This document shows, piece by piece, positions 8,601 to 16,057 of a DNA stretch of 64,000 nt; the first letter of the stretch is position 1; every line of letters begins with the position of its first letter. The translations under genes and the position numbers were made by a program. The notes below the pieces were generated by a model. It did no database searches. It was not told where the DNA came from and saw only the letters and a program-made list of their open reading frames with translations. This stretch comes from Burkholderiales bacterium (GTDB taxonomy: Bacteria; Pseudomonadota; Gammaproteobacteria; Burkholderiales; Burkholderiaceae_C), in the NCBI GenBank assembly GCA_016000195.1, contig JAECRO010000008.1, positions 19,824-83,823 on the forward strand. The letters run 5' to 3'.

Positions 8601-9865
8601 TGGCGAAGGTGGACCTCGATGCCTGGGACGCCATTCTGGGTCATGCCACCGGCGGCGCCATGGCGCAGGCCGCCGCCAGCCCGGCGGCGGCCATGAGCTA
8701 CCTGCCCAACGTGATGGCCATACGCGCCAGGGAGATGAAGGTGCAGGGGCACAGCCTGCACGACGTGGTGGTGGGCGCCAGCCGGGACGGCCTGAACTGG
8801 CGCGCCAACATGAGCGCCGCCGAGCTGGACGGCTACATGGAGTTTCGCCAGCCCGGCGCGCAGGGCGCCGGCCGTGTCTATGCGCGGCTTTCGCGCCTGA
8901 GCCTGGCGGCCAGCGAGGCCAGCGAGGTCGAGGCGATTCTCGATGAGCAGCCGGCCAGCATTCCGGCGCTCGACATCGTGGTCGATGACCTGGAACTGCG
9001 CGGCAGGAAGCTGGGCCGGGTTGAAATTGACGCGGTCAACCGGGGCGCCACGGTGGCCGAGGGCGGCATGCGCGAGTGGCGGCTGAACAAGTTCAATGTC
9101 ATCCTGCCCGAAGCCGTGCTGACCACCACCGGCAACTGGGCCGAGGCCCTGCCCAGCGGGCCGCGCGTGGCCCGCCCGCCCGCCGAGCGGCGCCGCTCGG
9201 CGATGAACTTCAGGCTCGCCATTGCCGATTCGGGTGAGTTGCTCAAGCGCTTTGGCATGAGCGGCGTGGTGCGGCGCGGCAAGGGCGTGCTGGAAGGCCA
9301 GATTGCCTGGATGGGTTCGCCGCTGAGCCTGGACTATCCAACCTTGAGCGGGGAGTTCCATGTGAACGTCGAGTCCGGCCAGTTCATGAAGGCCGACCCG
9401 GGCATTGCCAAGCTGCTGGGCGTGCTGAGCCTGCAGTCATTGCCCCGGCGGCTGACGCTGGATTTCCGCGATGTTTTTTCGCAGGGCTTTGCCTTTGACT
9501 TTGTGCGCGGCGATGTCACGATTCGCCAGGGCGTGGCGCAGACCAACAACCTGCAGATGAGCGGCGTGAATGCCGCCGTGCTGATGGAAGGCCGCGCCAG
9601 CATTGCCGATGAAACGCAGAACCTCAAGGTGGTCGTGGTGCCTGAAATCAATGCCGGCACGGCTTCGCTGATTGCCACGGCCATCAACCCGGTGGTGGGC
9701 CTGGGCAGTTTTCTGGCGCAGATGTTCCTGCGCCGTCCGCTGATGGAGGCGGCCACCCAGGAGTTCCAGATCGAGGGAAGCTGGGACGACCCGAAAATCA
9801 CGAAAATTGACCGCAAGGCCCGGGCAAGAGCCCAGGCAAACGAACCGACTATGGAGACCCGCTGA
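5675..9865 (+). CDS. YhdP/AsmA-like inner-membrane protein
   Basis: A 1396-residue protein with one N-terminal membrane helix (about residues 29-50, WIAVAMRVLLWLVVSGWLLF) and then a very long periplasmic part. That part is rich in beta strands and AsmA-like stretches such as DVTLLDAQGRVAVRLP and LSGEFHVNVESGQF near the end. Length and organisation match the YhdP family, which in Escherichia coli helps carry phospholipids from the inner to the outer membrane. The start chosen is the ATG at 5675; a longer frame upstream overlaps glnE. A TAATTCT -10-like element lies just before the ATG in the 68-bp divergent spacer. The nitrilase gene follows after two bases. Confidence 0.88.
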   Translation: MEPTPISPSALPALPALPSRRLRWIAVAMRVLLWLVVSGWLLFGLGWWVLHGWIVPRIAEFRPRLEAKASRVLGVPVRIGRITGRSVGAIPSFELDDVTLLDAQGRVAVRLPRVLGALSPSSLWGLGFEQLVIERPEVDIRRTADGKILVGGLEVSRDSDTGRSAVADWLFSQTEFVVRGGTVRWTDELRQAPPLALTEVDGVMKNSRRRHLMRLDATPPAEWGARFSLRGIFRQPLLSSRTGDFATWTGQVYGDFARVDVSRVRQYASLDTLGIALNRGQGAVRAWLDASKGKVTGALVDVALRDVDARLGSRLEPLGFDSLAGRIGASQHAGGFDFSTQNLQFRTRDGLQWPGGNLALVHASESRRAREQTTLKADRLDLAALAQIAGRLPLESGAQALVASFAPRGLVETLDARWQGPPEAPTAFAAKGRVSGLSVAALPAAGNASAPAAARPLRPAPGRPGLSGATVDFNLTQDGGQASVKIVKGALDLPGIFEDSRLALDQLSTEAQWKLSGQKIDVQLRNLQFANADAQGRAQVRWRTDDAAGPPKAGDAPDRRFPGILDLQGSLSRGDGSRVHRYLPLVLGDDVRHYVRDAVLKGQLSDVKFKVSGPVNDLPFSDPAQGDFQVSAKVRNGHFAYVPKALQPPGAAPWPALTELNGELLFSRASLDVKGVSGKVAGLPGLQLVKGDARIADLEHNPTVEVAVEVKGGLSDALGFVNTSPVGEMTGQALARATAGGAADYRFRLRLPIDAIDKSTVEGSVTLPGNDVKFMPAAPPLAQLKGVVNVTEQGFTVAAAQARLLGGDVRIDGGMRPQASAAGPKTSGVAFSAQGTVTADGLRQSRELGLASRVAGHVSGSTAYTASLVFRRGVPEVMVSSSLQGMALSLPAPLAKTAEAALPLRFESVLLPGSMAAGQALQDQISVSIGRVAVISYLRDLSGDEPRVIRGSIGMGLEAGEAVPAPESGVGASINLAKVDLDAWDAILGHATGGAMAQAAASPAAAMSYLPNVMAIRAREMKVQGHSLHDVVVGASRDGLNWRANMSAAELDGYMEFRQPGAQGAGRVYARLSRLSLAASEASEVEAILDEQPASIPALDIVVDDLELRGRKLGRVEIDAVNRGATVAEGGMREWRLNKFNVILPEAVLTTTGNWAEALPSGPRVARPPAERRRSAMNFRLAIADSGELLKRFGMSGVVRRGKGVLEGQIAWMGSPLSLDYPTLSGEFHVNVESGQFMKADPGIAKLLGVLSLQSLPRRLTLDFRDVFSQGFAFDFVRGDVTIRQGVAQTNNLQMSGVNAAVLMEGRASIADETQNLKVVVVPEINAGTASLIATAINPVVGLGSFLAQMFLRRPLMEAATQEFQIEGSWDDPKITKIDRKARARAQANEPTMETR

Positions 9866-9867
9866 TC

Positions 9868-10674
9868 ATGAAAATAGCCGCCATCCAGATGGTTTCAGGA
9901 ACCGGCGTACAGGGCAACCTGGACGCTGCGCGGGCGCTGCTGGCGCAGGCTGCGGCGCAGGGCGCCGAGCTGGCCGTGCTGCCCGAATATTTTTGCGTCA
10001 TGGGCATGAAGGACACCGACAAGCTCAAGGTGCAGGAGCAAGCCGGCAGCGGCCTGATCCAGGACTTCCTGAGCCGCTCGGCGCGCGAGCTGAGGCTGTG
10101 GATCGTGGGCGGCACGCTGCCGACGGCCACCGGCAATGCCGGCCGCGCGCGCAACAGCTCCCTGGCCTATGCGCCCTCGGGCGTCTGCGTGGCGCGCTAC
10201 GACAAGATTCACCTGTTCCGCTTCGCGCAGGGCGGCGAAGACCACGACGAGACCCGCGTGCTCGACCCCGGCACGCAGCCGGTGCGCTTCGAGCTGGCTT
10301 CACGCGACGGCCACATCTACACGGTCGGCCTGAGCGTCTGCTACGACCTGCGTTTTCCCGAGCTGTACCGCGCCCTGAAGGCCGACCTGCTGCTGGTGCC
10401 CAGCGCCTTTACCTACGTCACCGGACAGGCGCACTGGGAGCTGCTGCTGCGCGCCCGGGCGATTGAAAACCTGGCCTATGTGGCGGCTGCCGCGCAGGGC
10501 GGCCTGCATGAAAACGGCCGGCGCACCTGGGGCCACAGCATGATCGTCGGGCCGTGGGGCGAGATCCTGGCGGAGCAGGCCGAGGGGCCGGGCGTCATCA
10601 TGGGCGAGGTGCTCAATGCCCGGCTGCAGGAGGTTCGCCAGCGCCTGCCCGCCCTGAGCCATCGGGTGTTATGA
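9868..10674 (+). CDS. carbon-nitrogen hydrolase (Nit-like amidase)
   Basis: A 268-residue enzyme with the complete Glu-Lys-Cys triad of the nitrilase superfamily: E40 in LPEYF, K113 in YDKIHLF and C158 in SVCYDLRFPEL. The DLRFPE context and compact length fit the Nit1/YbeM branch, whose members hydrolyse deaminated glutathione, so a metabolite-repair role is the best guess. The start lies two bases after the stop of the YhdP-like gene, indicating one transcript; this pairing is common in related bacteria. Superfamily certain, exact substrate inferred. Confidence 0.88.
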   Translation: MKIAAIQMVSGTGVQGNLDAARALLAQAAAQGAELAVLPEYFCVMGMKDTDKLKVQEQAGSGLIQDFLSRSARELRLWIVGGTLPTATGNAGRARNSSLAYAPSGVCVARYDKIHLFRFAQGGEDHDETRVLDPGTQPVRFELASRDGHIYTVGLSVCYDLRFPELYRALKADLLLVPSAFTYVTGQAHWELLLRARAIENLAYVAAAAQGGLHENGRRTWGHSMIVGPWGEILAEQAEGPGVIMGEVLNARLQEVRQRLPALSHRVL

Positions 10675-10678
10675 GCCG

Positions 10679-11428
10679 ATGGGCCTGACGTTTCCCCGGC
10701 TTGCCGGCTGGGCCAGCCGGCGCGTTTCCCTGTGGCTATTGCTGCCGGGGCTGCTGGTCTGGCTGGCCGGGCGCGAGCACCGCGAAATCCTGCGGCTCGA
10801 ATGGCGCAATTCAACGCTGGACAGGCTCGGCTTTGTCGAGACGCCCTTTCGCATGCCGGTGTTCGAGCGGCTGGACCGCGCCAGCCTGCAGGCCGATGGG
10901 CTGGGCATGGAAGTGACCGACATGTGCCTGCCCCTGATGGAGGCGGGCCGCCTGACGGGCTATGTCGTGGCCACCCATTCGCTGCAAAACCTGCTGATCA
11001 ATGCCGTGGGCAAGCACACTGGCTGGATGAGCGCCATCCTCGATGTCAGCGAGCAGCGCCGCACCGCAGAACCCCCGCTGAAAGCCAGAAAAAAAGGCAG
11101 GATGCGGGCCATTCACGCCAGGATTGCCCGTGTGCGCAAGGACGCCATGCACAAATTCAGCACCCGGCTGGGCAAAGAAAATGCCGCGATATTCGTCGGT
11201 AATGTCTCAGGCAAGGCGCTGATCAAGACGAAGATGGCCAGGTCCGTACTCGATGCGGGCTGGTCAACCGCTCAAGACGATGCTGGAATGCCAGCGCCGA
11301 GGCCTTCGATACCCGCCGACCAGCTTGACATCAGCGTGCGCACCGTGGAAGTCCACCGGGCCCGGGTTTTTGAGAAAATGGGCGTCAAGCCGGCCGTCGA
11401 GCCGGCCAATCTGCTGCGAAATCTGTAG
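10679..11428 (+). pseudogene. composite remnant: sensor kinase N-terminus, TnpB scrap, LuxR-type regulator end
   Basis: One open frame of 249 codons is a patchwork. Residues 1-131 look like the start of a DctS-type sensor histidine kinase: membrane helix SLWLLLPGLLVWLAG, a sensor segment, then the end of a PAS domain, GWMSAILDVSEQRR. A jump near residue 110 indicates an internal deletion, and the whole kinase core is missing. Residues 137-198 match IS200/IS605-type TnpB. Residues 213-249 (LDISVRTVEVHRARVFEKMG) are the DNA-binding helix-turn-helix of a FixJ/LuxR response regulator. The ancestral locus was probably a sensor-regulator pair, collapsed by insertion and deletion. It is unlikely to encode a working protein. 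Confidence 0.75.
11087..11312 (+). mobile_element. IS200/IS605-type TnpB fragment
   Basis: IHARIARVRKDAMHKFSTRL followed by KENAAIFVGNVSGKALIKTK and SVLDAGWS is the central TnpB region that precedes the RuvC Glu motif. The match continues one frame over as LKTMLECQRRG (from about 11268), where an intact TnpB reads F(K/R)xxLEYK. So the fragment is frameshifted and both ends of the gene are missing. No TnpA gene or element end was recognised nearby. Confidence 0.7.
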
Positions 11429-11438
11429 CGGATGGGGC

Positions 11439-11585
11439 TTATTTCCTTACCTTCTCCGGGGCTGGCGCAGCACGCGCCGATCCGTCCTTCAGTTCGCCTT
11501 TCCTACGGCCCGAAAACATCGTCCACCACACAATGAACACCAGCAGCAGCAGCGCACCCAGCGCTTCGAGTAAAAGTAAGGCCAT
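11439..11585 (-). CDS. small single-pass membrane protein (48 residues)
   Basis: Starting at an ATG at 11585-11583, the product is MALLLLEALGALLLLVFIVW followed by a basic, Pro/Ala-rich tail ending EKVRK. It has one strongly hydrophobic helix and a cytoplasmic-looking charged end. AGGAAC lies about six bases upstream on the minus strand. Its start codon and the ATG proposed for mltA share the palindrome CATG, so the two genes would begin face to face. Function unknown; reality rests on the clean hydrophobic profile and ribosome site. Confidence 0.5.
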   Translation of the reverse strand: MALLLLEALGALLLLVFIVWWTMFSGRRKGELKDGSARAAPAPEKVRK

Positions 11586-12768
11586 GATCTGTTCCTGGAA
11601 AGCGGTTGAGGGCGTGACGCGCTGGCTGCCGTCGTTGCGCAAGGCTTCAATTATCGCCATCGTCGCAGGGCTGGCGGCCTGTACCAGCGTGCCCCTGCCG
11701 CCCGCGTCCTACCCGGGCGGCGTACAGGCTCCGGCCGGGGTGCGCCCCGGCGATGCGGGCTTGCTGCCGCCGCCCCGGCTGCAGGGCAAAAGCCGCTGGG
11801 TCGCGGTGCCGTGGGTCGAATTGCCCGGGTTTGAGGAAGATTCGCTGTTTGAAGCCTGGAACGCCTGGATCAAGAGCTGCGAGCGGCCCGGCCCGGTGTT
11901 TGCCCCCCTGTGCGGTGAAATCCGGCGCCTGAGCATTGCAACCCCGCAGGAGCAGCGCGCCTGGATGGTCGCCCGGCTGCAGCCCTACCGCATCGAGTCC
12001 CTGCAAGGGGTTTCCGAAGGCCTGCTCACCAGCTATTACGAGCCGGTGCTCAAGGCCAGCCGCCAGTCGGGCGGGGGCTACGACATCCCCCTGTACCGCG
12101 CGCCGGCCACGCTGGGCAGCCGCAAACCCTGGTTTTCGCGCCAGGAAATCGACACCCTGCCCGAAGCGCGGGCCGCGCTCACTGGCCGCGAGATTGCCTG
12201 GGTCAATGATCCCATTGATGCGCTGATGCTGCACATCCAGGGTTCGGGCCGGCTCAGCATCAGCGAGCCCAATGGCGCGCAGCGCATCGTGCGCGTGGCC
12301 TTTGCCGGCTCCAACGAGCAGCCCTACCGCAGCGTCAACCAGTGGCTGCTGTCGCAGGGCGTGACCAAGATCAACCCCTGGCCCGACGCCACCAAGGCCT
12401 GGGTGCTGCAAAACCCGCAGCGCGTGCAGCAATTGCTCTGGAGCAACCCGCGCTACATTTTTTTCCGCGAAGAAGCGCTGAGCGACTTTGATGCCGCCTT
12501 CGGCCCCAGGGGCGCGCAGGGCGTGCCGCTGACGCCGGGCCGCTCAATTGCGGTCGATCCCGGCAGCATTCCCTACGGCACGCCGGTCTGGCTGGCATCG
12601 CGCGGCGGCGCGGCCAGCCTGCAAAAGCTGGTGCTGGCGCAGGACACCGGCAGCGCCATCGTGGGCGCAGTGCGGGCCGATTATTTTGCCGGCACGGGCA
12701 TCGAAGCCGGGCTGATGGCGGCCCGGCTCAACCAGCCGCTGCGGCTGTGGGCGCTCTGGCCCAAATAA
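11584..12768 (+). CDS. mltA: membrane-bound lytic murein transglycosylase A
   Basis: The 394-residue protein begins with a lipoprotein signal ending in the lipobox LAAC (Cys33 from this start), so it should be anchored in the outer membrane. The MltA barrel and the 3D domain follow. The latter is visible as DPGSIPYGTPVWL and QDTGSAIVGAVRADYF, where the Asp of the 3D domain is catalytic for cleaving the glycan strand with 1,6-anhydro formation. The start is uncertain: ATG at 11584 overlaps the divergent small gene, whereas GTG at 11614 leaves a shorter signal of usual length. Confidence 0.9.
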   Translation: MICSWKAVEGVTRWLPSLRKASIIAIVAGLAACTSVPLPPASYPGGVQAPAGVRPGDAGLLPPPRLQGKSRWVAVPWVELPGFEEDSLFEAWNAWIKSCERPGPVFAPLCGEIRRLSIATPQEQRAWMVARLQPYRIESLQGVSEGLLTSYYEPVLKASRQSGGGYDIPLYRAPATLGSRKPWFSRQEIDTLPEARAALTGREIAWVNDPIDALMLHIQGSGRLSISEPNGAQRIVRVAFAGSNEQPYRSVNQWLLSQGVTKINPWPDATKAWVLQNPQRVQQLLWSNPRYIFFREEALSDFDAAFGPRGAQGVPLTPGRSIAVDPGSIPYGTPVWLASRGGAASLQKLVLAQDTGSAIVGAVRADYFAGTGIEAGLMAARLNQPLRLWALWPK

Positions 12769-12786
12769 ACACTGAAAGGCAGAAAC

Positions 12787-13131
12787 ATGAAGAAACACCC
12801 GGGCAAACGGATGGCCACCGCGCTGGCGCTGGCAGGCCTGGCCGCGCTGGCCGGCTGCGCCGGCATGAACCGCGGCGCGCCCTCGGGGCCGCCGGTTTAC
12901 CAATGCGACCAGAACCTGCAATTCAGCGTCAGTTTTGTCAATGGCACGGCGGTGCTGAAGGGCGCGCGCGGCGACGATGTGCTGCTGCGCGATGCCGGCG
13001 GCCAGGGCGCGCAGACGGTTTACAGCAACCCGCGAATGCGCGCCGAGTTCGGTCTGGGGGCCAGCGGCCGCGAGGCGGTGCTGCAGTATTTGCAGCCGCC
13101 GCCCATGGTGGCGCGCTGCCTGCGTGACTGA
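12787..13131 (+). CDS. small lipoprotein resembling MliC lysozyme inhibitor
   Basis: A 114-residue protein with a lipoprotein signal (ALALAGLAALAGC, lipobox LAGC). The compact domain after it starts YQCDQNLQFSVSFVNGTAVL and ends with a second Cys in ARCLRD. The YxCd...F.V.F.N..A.L pattern and two-Cys layout fit the MliC/PliC fold that blocks C-type lysozyme. Proximity to mltA, another murein enzyme, supports a cell-wall role. The family match is by eye and moderate. Confidence 0.6.
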   Translation: MKKHPGKRMATALALAGLAALAGCAGMNRGAPSGPPVYQCDQNLQFSVSFVNGTAVLKGARGDDVLLRDAGGQGAQTVYSNPRMRAEFGLGASGREAVLQYLQPPPMVARCLRD

Positions 13132-13258
13132 ACGGCTGCCGGAGGCCGCGGGTTGTCATCAAGCTGCAACACGGGCCGGCGAAAGTAAGCAAGTGTCATA
13201 TCTTGCTGACGCCGGCTCTTTTTGCCGCGCGCAGCTCACTTGCCTGGAGCGAAAACCC

Positions 13259-15232
13259 ATGAAGCCTGTTGCTACTTTGTCCCGCCGCCGTGCTTTGCAA
13301 TTTTTTGCGGGCGTGCCTATGCTGCCGCTGTCGTCAGCTTTTGCCGGAAGCTTTCTTCTTGCCGGTTGCGGTGGTGACGATGATGAGGTGGCCGCACCTG
13401 CCGCACCTGCCGCGACGCTGAGCAGCGTCAGCTTTTCTTCCATGCCTGCGCCCACGCTGGCCGACGCCGCCGCCATGGCCACCACCACGGTGGGCTCGGT
13501 CATGAGCGTCAGCTTCAGCGACAGCAGCAAGGTTGATTTCAAGCTGGCTTACCAGCCTTTCTTCGTCACCGGCGACATGGTTTCCGATGGCAATGGCGGG
13601 AAGATTCTGGCGGGCGGCTATGTTGACATCCACAACCAGCCCATCATGGACGCCACGGTGTCCGGCAAGGAGCGCCAGTTCTTCTCCGATGCGCCCGATG
13701 GCACCTCGCTGCTTAAGATCGACGGCGCCAAAGTCGCAGGCGTCAAGGGCAACACCGTGTTCGCCGTGGTGCAGTTTGAATACACCACCTGGGCGCTGGA
13801 CGGCAAGAGCGACATGTACGGCAAGCTGCCATCGCCCATCGCCGTGCTCACGCTCGACCAGGATCCGGCCACCGGCAAGCTGACGCTGGTCAAATACCAC
13901 AACGTCGATACCTCCTCGGTCAGTGGCCTGTGGATCACCTGCGGCGCCAGCCTCTCGCCCTGGAATACGCACTTGTCGAGCGAAGAGTACGAGCCCAATG
14001 CCTTCACCGCCGCCGGCGAAACCCAGTTCAAGGCATTCAGCAAGAATCTCTACGGCAACGAAACCGCCGCCAACCCCTACAACTACGGCCACCTGCCGGA
14101 AGTCACCGTGAACGCCGACGGCACCGCTTCCATCAAGAAGCATTACTGCCTGGGCCGCATTTCGCACGAACTGGTGCAGGTCATGCCCGACAACCGCACC
14201 GTGTTCATGGGTGACGACGCCACCAACAGCGGCTACTTCGTGTTCTTCGCCGACAAGGAAAAAGACCTGTCCTCGGGCACGCTGTATGTCGCCAAGGTGG
14301 GTAGCGGCTTCTCGATCGACCCGGCCGCCGCCGCCGCGCCGCTGTCCTGGATCAAGCTCGGCTCGGCCACCAGCAGCGAGATCAAGACCCTGGCCAGCAC
14401 CCTGAAGGCAACCGACATCATGGATGTCAAGACCGCCGACCCGCTGGACGCGACCTACACCAAGGTGAACGCCAACGGCAAGACCGAGTGGATCAAGCTC
14501 AAGTCCGGCATGGAAAAGGCCGCCGCCTTCCTCGAAACCCACCGCTACGCCAGCCTGGTGGGCGCCTCCATGGGCTTTACCAAAATGGAAGGCACGACCG
14601 TCAACATCAAGGACAAGGTGGCGTATTCGGCCTTGCAAAACATCCAGGATTCGATGGTCAAGGGGGGCAAGTACAACACCGTTGACAATGGCATCGCCCT
14701 TCCCGCAGCCTTGAAGGCCGGCGCCGTGATGGCCCTGAACCTCAAGGGCGGCCAGAAGGACACCTCCGGCACGGCCATCAACAGCGAATGGATGCCGGTG
14801 GACACGAAAGCGCTCATCACGGGCGAGGACATCATGGCCGACGCGCTGGGCAACACCGCCAACCCCAACAAGATCGCCAACCCGGACAACCTGAAGTTCT
14901 CTGAAAAAATGCGCACGCTGTTCATCGGCGAGGACAGCAGCCAGCACGTCAACAACTTTCTGTGGGCCTACAACATCGACACCAAGGCGCTTTCGCGCGT
15001 CATGTCGATCCCGGCTGGCGGCGAATCGACCGGCCTGCACGCGGTGGACGAACTCAACGGCTGGACCTACATCATGAGCAACTTCCAGCACCCCGGTGAC
15101 TGGGGCGGCATCCACAGCGTCGTCAAGACGACGCTCGATCCGTTGATCAAGACCAACTACAAGGACAAGTTCGGCGCTGCCGTCGGTTATCTGACCGCCG
15201 AGCCGACGCAGACGAAGCTGAAGAAGGCGTGA
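13259..15232 (+). CDS. PhoX-like (DUF839) exported phosphatase-family protein
   Basis: The 657-residue product begins with SRRRALQFFAG, a twin-arginine type signal, and then a possible lipobox LLAGC followed by GGDDD, so it is probably exported folded and perhaps lipid-anchored. The body contains ITCGASLSPWNTHLSSEEYE and FMGDDATNSGYFVFFADKEK, which are the metal-binding and blade motifs of the PhoX/DUF839 beta-propeller family (calcium/iron-dependent alkaline phosphatases). The start was set at the ATG at 13259 because the export signal begins there, although the frame is open much further upstream. Phosphatase activity is inferred from the family. Confidence 0.8.
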   Translation: MKPVATLSRRRALQFFAGVPMLPLSSAFAGSFLLAGCGGDDDEVAAPAAPAATLSSVSFSSMPAPTLADAAAMATTTVGSVMSVSFSDSSKVDFKLAYQPFFVTGDMVSDGNGGKILAGGYVDIHNQPIMDATVSGKERQFFSDAPDGTSLLKIDGAKVAGVKGNTVFAVVQFEYTTWALDGKSDMYGKLPSPIAVLTLDQDPATGKLTLVKYHNVDTSSVSGLWITCGASLSPWNTHLSSEEYEPNAFTAAGETQFKAFSKNLYGNETAANPYNYGHLPEVTVNADGTASIKKHYCLGRISHELVQVMPDNRTVFMGDDATNSGYFVFFADKEKDLSSGTLYVAKVGSGFSIDPAAAAAPLSWIKLGSATSSEIKTLASTLKATDIMDVKTADPLDATYTKVNANGKTEWIKLKSGMEKAAAFLETHRYASLVGASMGFTKMEGTTVNIKDKVAYSALQNIQDSMVKGGKYNTVDNGIALPAALKAGAVMALNLKGGQKDTSGTAINSEWMPVDTKALITGEDIMADALGNTANPNKIANPDNLKFSEKMRTLFIGEDSSQHVNNFLWAYNIDTKALSRVMSIPAGGESTGLHAVDELNGWTYIMSNFQHPGDWGGIHSVVKTTLDPLIKTNYKDKFGAAVGYLTAEPTQTKLKKA

Positions 15233-15287
15233 TGCAAGGGGCCGAGGGGCGCTGAAGAACAACAAGCCAAACCCGGCCCAGCCGGTT

Positions 15288-15317
15288 GCCCGGCATCCTG
15301 CGGAGGCCGGGCTTTTT
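15288..15317 (+). terminator. Rho-independent terminator after the PhoX-like gene
   Basis: GCCCGGC (15288-15294) pairs with GCCGGGC (15306-15312), followed by five T. It lies about 55 bases after the stop of the PhoX-like gene. Confidence 0.75.
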
Positions 15318-15322
15318 CGTTC

Positions 15323-15387
15323 TTGCTATTTTTTTAATAGCTTCTTGCGCAATACCAGCATGCGCAAACGCCATTATTTGCTTGAAA
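15323..15387. repeat. family-A dispersed repeat, copy A2
   Basis: Intergenic copy whose right end reaches into the stop codon of the Lrp-type gene. It shows TTGCTAT, TTTTAATAGCTTCTTGCGCA, a TGCGCAAACG block and the AT-rich end ATTATTTGCTTG. This copy is one of the most complete in the window. Confidence 0.7.
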
Positions 15388-15883
15388 TTCCGGCTGAAGC
15401 CGGCAGCAAATGCCCCAGCGGCAGCGCGCCGCTGGCTTTCACCTCGCCGAGCGAAAAGCTGGTGTGCAGGTCTTTCACATTGGGCAGGTTGATGAGCACG
15501 TCGCGGGCGAACTGGCTGAAGGTGTTCAGGTCGCGGCTGACCACCTGCAGCTCGAAGGTGCCGGTGCCGCTGATGTAGTGGCAGCTGACGACTTCCGGGA
15601 TCTTGCGGATGGCTTCCTCCAGCGTTTGCAGCACGTCGCCGGTGTTGCGGGCGGCGTCCAGCCGCACGAAGGCCAGCACGCCCAGGCCGATCTTGTGGCG
15701 GTTGATCTCGGCGCGGTAGCCGGTGATGAAGCCGGCGTCTTCCAGCGCCCGCACGCGCCGCCAGCAGGGCGCGGCCGACAGGCCCACGCGCGACGCCAGC
15801 TCGGTGTTGGTCAGCCGCGCCTCGCGTTGCAACTCATTCAGGATGGCGATGTCAAACTTGTCCAATGTTTCCATTTTTGGCAT
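15374..15883 (-). CDS. Lrp/AsnC-family transcriptional regulator
   Basis: A 169-residue regulator. The N-terminal helix-turn-helix (DKFDIAILNELQREARLTNT followed by ELASRVGLSAAPCWRRVRAL) is followed by the RAM ligand-binding domain (GLGVLAFVRL ... ISGTGTFELQVVSRDL). Members sense amino acids and usually act as oligomers. ATGs at 15883 and 15874 are both possible starts; a longer frame to 15940 is unlikely. It is divergent from the indolepyruvate ferredoxin oxidoreductase gene with 174 bp between them, so it probably controls that gene in response to an amino acid. Confidence 0.9.
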   Translation of the reverse strand: MPKMETLDKFDIAILNELQREARLTNTELASRVGLSAAPCWRRVRALEDAGFITGYRAEINRHKIGLGVLAFVRLDAARNTGDVLQTLEEAIRKIPEVVSCHYISGTGTFELQVVSRDLNTFSQFARDVLINLPNVKDLHTSFSLGEVKASGALPLGHLLPASAGISSK

Positions 15884-16057
15884 TTTGCAGCAAGAATCTT
15901 GCACAAGACGCGTGGAATGAGGCAAAAAAAGCAAAGACATACCACAAGGTCAGGAATACACTTTTGTCCTAAAGCAAAGCGCTGGCCCTACCGGGCTTGA
16001 CGCTTGTTTACAGCCTGCCCACAAGGCGGGGCAGACAACCTTCTGGAGACAAACACC

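Noticed and set aside
11087..11312. Active IS200/IS605 element with guide RNA
   Set aside because: Only an internal, frameshifted TnpB piece remains; no TnpA, element ends or catalytic RuvC residues were seen.
12977..13258. Long N-terminal extension of the PhoX-like protein
   Set aside because: The extension runs through the preceding lipoprotein gene; the export signal fixes the start at 13259.
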